Shown here: positions 62,356-64,000 of the stretch, piece by piece | Layout: every line of letters begins with the position of its first letter | Numbering within the stretch: position 1 is the stretch's first letter | Assembly (NCBI RefSeq): GCF_017874375.1 | Contig: NZ_JAGGLK010000003.1 | Coordinates: 186,001 to 250,000 of the forward strand | DNA length: 64,000 bases | Origin: Methanohalophilus levihalophilus | GTDB lineage: Archaea > Halobacteriota > Methanosarcinia > Methanosarcinales > Methanosarcinaceae | Direction of reading: 5' to 3' | Notes under the pieces: generated by a model | Databases searched by the model: none | What the model saw: the letters and a program-made list of their open reading frames with translations, nothing else | Told to the model about the DNA's origin: nothing | Program-made: the position numbers and the translations under genes

Positions 62356-63507
62356 ATGTACGATGTAATTGTGGTCGGTGCGGGGCCAGCAGGTGCAACG
62401 GCAGCACGGAAAACAGCAAAAGCAGGACTTAAGACACTGCTTCTTGAGAAGAGCAGACTTCCAAGGGTAAAAGTATGTGGCGGAGGGGTATCCATGCAAA
62501 CAGTTTCAAATCTTGGAATCTGTATACCCGAGTCATTGATTGAGAGGAAATGTTTTGGTGCCAGAGTGAGATACAAGAATATGTGTCTCGAGTCTGAGGC
62601 AAATGAGTGTCTTGCCCTGATGGTCTCAAGGGAAAAATTCGATAGTTATCTCACCATGTGTGCCGTAGAATAGGGTGCAGAACTCATGGAAAACGCCCAT
62701 GTCAGATCAGTGGACGTCCAAAAAGGTTATGCTGTGGTAGAGACTGCAGAAGGTTCATTCAAGTCCAACGTTGTGATAGGTGCAGACGGTGTGCATAGTT
62801 CATGTGCCAAAAATGTCAGGCAGAATTTTAGTAAGGAACAACTTGCGTTTTTGCTTGAGGCTGAGATCCATGCTTCAAATGAGTTTGTTGACGACTACAT
62901 CTCAAACAAGTGTGAATTCCATTTTGGTGATGTCAAGAATGGATATGGATGGGTATTTCCAAAAGAAGAACATCTTTCGGTCGGTATTGGTGGAATAAGT
63001 TCCAGTGTATCGGACCCGATGGGCATCTTTTACAATTTTGTCGACAAACTCGGTTTTGATCACGTGAAGCCCAGAGGACATTTCCTGCCAATAGGAGGTG
63101 CTAAGAGGAGAACGTGTGCCGACCGTATAATGCTTGCAGGTGACGCTGCCGGTTATGTTGATTCTTTCCTAGGTGAGGGTATAGCCTATGCCATAAAATC
63201 AGGAAACTTTGCGGCGGAGACTGCAATCGAGGCGCATCAGAATAAGGATTTCTCGCAAAAGTTCCTCTCATCCTATCAGGGGAAATGCGACGATGACTTT
63301 GGAAGCAACCTGAAATACTCATTGATATTCTCTAGGTTATTTCATCGATATGATAATTTTTCTGCCCGGATACTGACAACTAACGAGTCCGTGCTGAACA
63401 AGTTCCTATATATTTCCACCGGAAGATTTGGGTATTTGTCATTCATGATGTGGGTGGCTCCTCGCCTTCCATACTATGCCTTAAAAGCACTTTTTTGGAG
63501 ACCTTGA
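62356..63507 (+). CDS. geranylgeranyl-reductase-family flavoprotein with in-frame TAG (candidate pyrrolysine)
   Basis: One frame from ATG 62356 to TGA 63505-63507 encodes 383 residues if a TAG at 62671-62673 (codon 106) is read through. The FAD motif VVGAGPAGATAARKTAKAG is at residues 5-23, KVCGGGVS near 38, VVIGADGVHSSCAKNV near 137 and MLAGDAAGYVDSFLGEGIAY near 258, all of the GGR/FixC family. The TAG sits in a variable surface-like turn (MCAVE-TAG-GAELMEN). Without readthrough the product loses the second half of the fold. The next ATG at 62686 has no ribosome site. TGAGGA precedes the true start. The family saturates archaeal lipids or electron carriers. Confidence 0.8.
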
Positions 63508-63816
63508 TCCAAAAACAGTTTTCTTGCTCATTTATCTGAAGCAACTACTTTACATGAAAGCCGGCATAAAAACCAATAAAAAAGATATACTTTTTCCAAT
63601 ATTGATTACTTTTGACTAGATGGGGATCTATATGATTGCTAGAATTTGAATAGTTCAATATTTTTTACATAGGCTAAGATTCATTTTTATTATGCACAAA
63701 CAGAAGCTCTAATCGATTTCCATGTTGCATGTAAATTTAAAAAATATGTTGTGGTAAAAGCTATAACAAATAAAAAATGAACTACTTATGGTCACAATTT
63801 TTGGGGGGTAACTAGC
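63508..63816. other. intergenic region at the right end
   Basis: About 300 AT-rich bases with no recognisable gene. TTGGGGGG at 63801-63808 looks like a ribosome site for the gene that follows. Confidence 0.4.
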
Positions 63817-64000
63817 ATAGATGGGATTACAGGGTATTATGGTTCTGGCCATATGGTCTTTGGATCAATTCTCTGGATTTTAATAATAATAGGTATCGTT
63901 TTGCTAGCGAAATGGCTTTCTGAGCAAAATAAAAAATCAGATGAAGAAACACTATCTGCACTAGATGTTGCAAAAATGAGATATGCCAATGGTGAAATAA
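63817..64000 (+). CDS. SHOCT-domain membrane protein, partial, with unusual start
   Basis: The frame reads IDGITGYYGSGHMVFGSILW and on through a membrane helix to LDVAKMRYANGEI at the window edge, a paralogue of the SHOCT protein at 51412-51651. No ATG, GTG or TTG precedes the conserved part in frame: the codon 8 bases after GGGGGG is ATA (63817). The ATG at 63821 is in another frame, so either an AUA start, a frameshift or a late start at 63853 applies. Confidence 0.55.
   Translation, partial: MDGITGYYGSGHMVFGSILWILIIIGIVLLAKWLSEQNKKSDEETLSALDVAKMRYANGEI

Overview
The window comes from a methanogenic archaeon of the Methanosarcinales, most likely a methylotrophic member of the Methanosarcinaceae (Methanolobus, Methanohalophilus or Methanococcoides type; I cannot choose the genus). 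The evidence is a complete mtrEDCBAFGH operon, HdrC/HdrB, a methanogenesis-marker-16-like protein, the Methanosarcina-type coenzyme M route (cysteate synthase + ComDE), the archaeal mevalonate branch (AcnX-type phosphomevalonate dehydratase + UbiD-type decarboxylase), Thg1, and c-type cytochromes, which among methanogens are known mainly from this group.

Layout. 0-4.5 kb: small membrane and Cys-rich proteins, a CPBP protease, a methyltransferase, HdrCB and endonuclease III. 4.5-9.7 kb: the minus-strand mtr operon for the Na+-pumping methyltransferase, with a promoter and a leader hairpin. 9.7-31.9 kb: mostly housekeeping genes (U32 and TIM-barrel proteins, isoprenoid operon, site-2 protease, radical SAM, UvrC, TyrRS, Thg1, a CPA2 antiporter, coenzyme M synthesis). 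32-36 kb: a lectin/PKD surface protein. 36.2-42.1 kb: a methyltransferase followed by a five-gene nickel/peptide-type ABC transporter behind a NikR-like inverted repeat. 43.2-48.6 kb: an AT-rich element with a tRNA-Gly gene plus a tRNA-Gly 3' fragment at one edge, a coiled-coil protein, a predicted hairpin RNA, tiny ORFs, a D5/P4-type primase-helicase and an iteron-rich, origin-like repeat field. 49-64 kb: an accessory island with c-type cytochromes, a b-type-like membrane partner, small SHOCT/DUF5676 membrane proteins, YHS proteins, a CopB-type ATPase, an amino-acid permease, YnfA pairs and a geranylgeranyl-reductase-family gene.

Most interesting signal. Two otherwise intact genes are each interrupted by one in-frame TAG: a cytochrome b5-like heme-domain gene (31412-31642, codon 7) and a geranylgeranyl-reductase-family gene (62356-63507, codon 106). 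Both reading frames continue cleanly to a normal TAA or TGA. I read the stop codons of the complete genes annotated here and none is TAG. Together this fits a pyrrolysine-decoding organism and makes both genes candidate Pyl-containing proteins, although nonsense mutation or sequencing error cannot be excluded.

Other notable structures are a 137-bp perfect inverted duplication (54276-54412 and 62076-62212) that copies part of the octaheme cytochrome gene, the paired octaheme cytochrome c and DUF4405 gene, the candidate hairpin RNA at 44.7 kb, and a perfectly duplicated 15-bp TATA region ahead of the isoprenoid operon. Positions of promoters, transcription starts and terminators are read by eye and are inferences.
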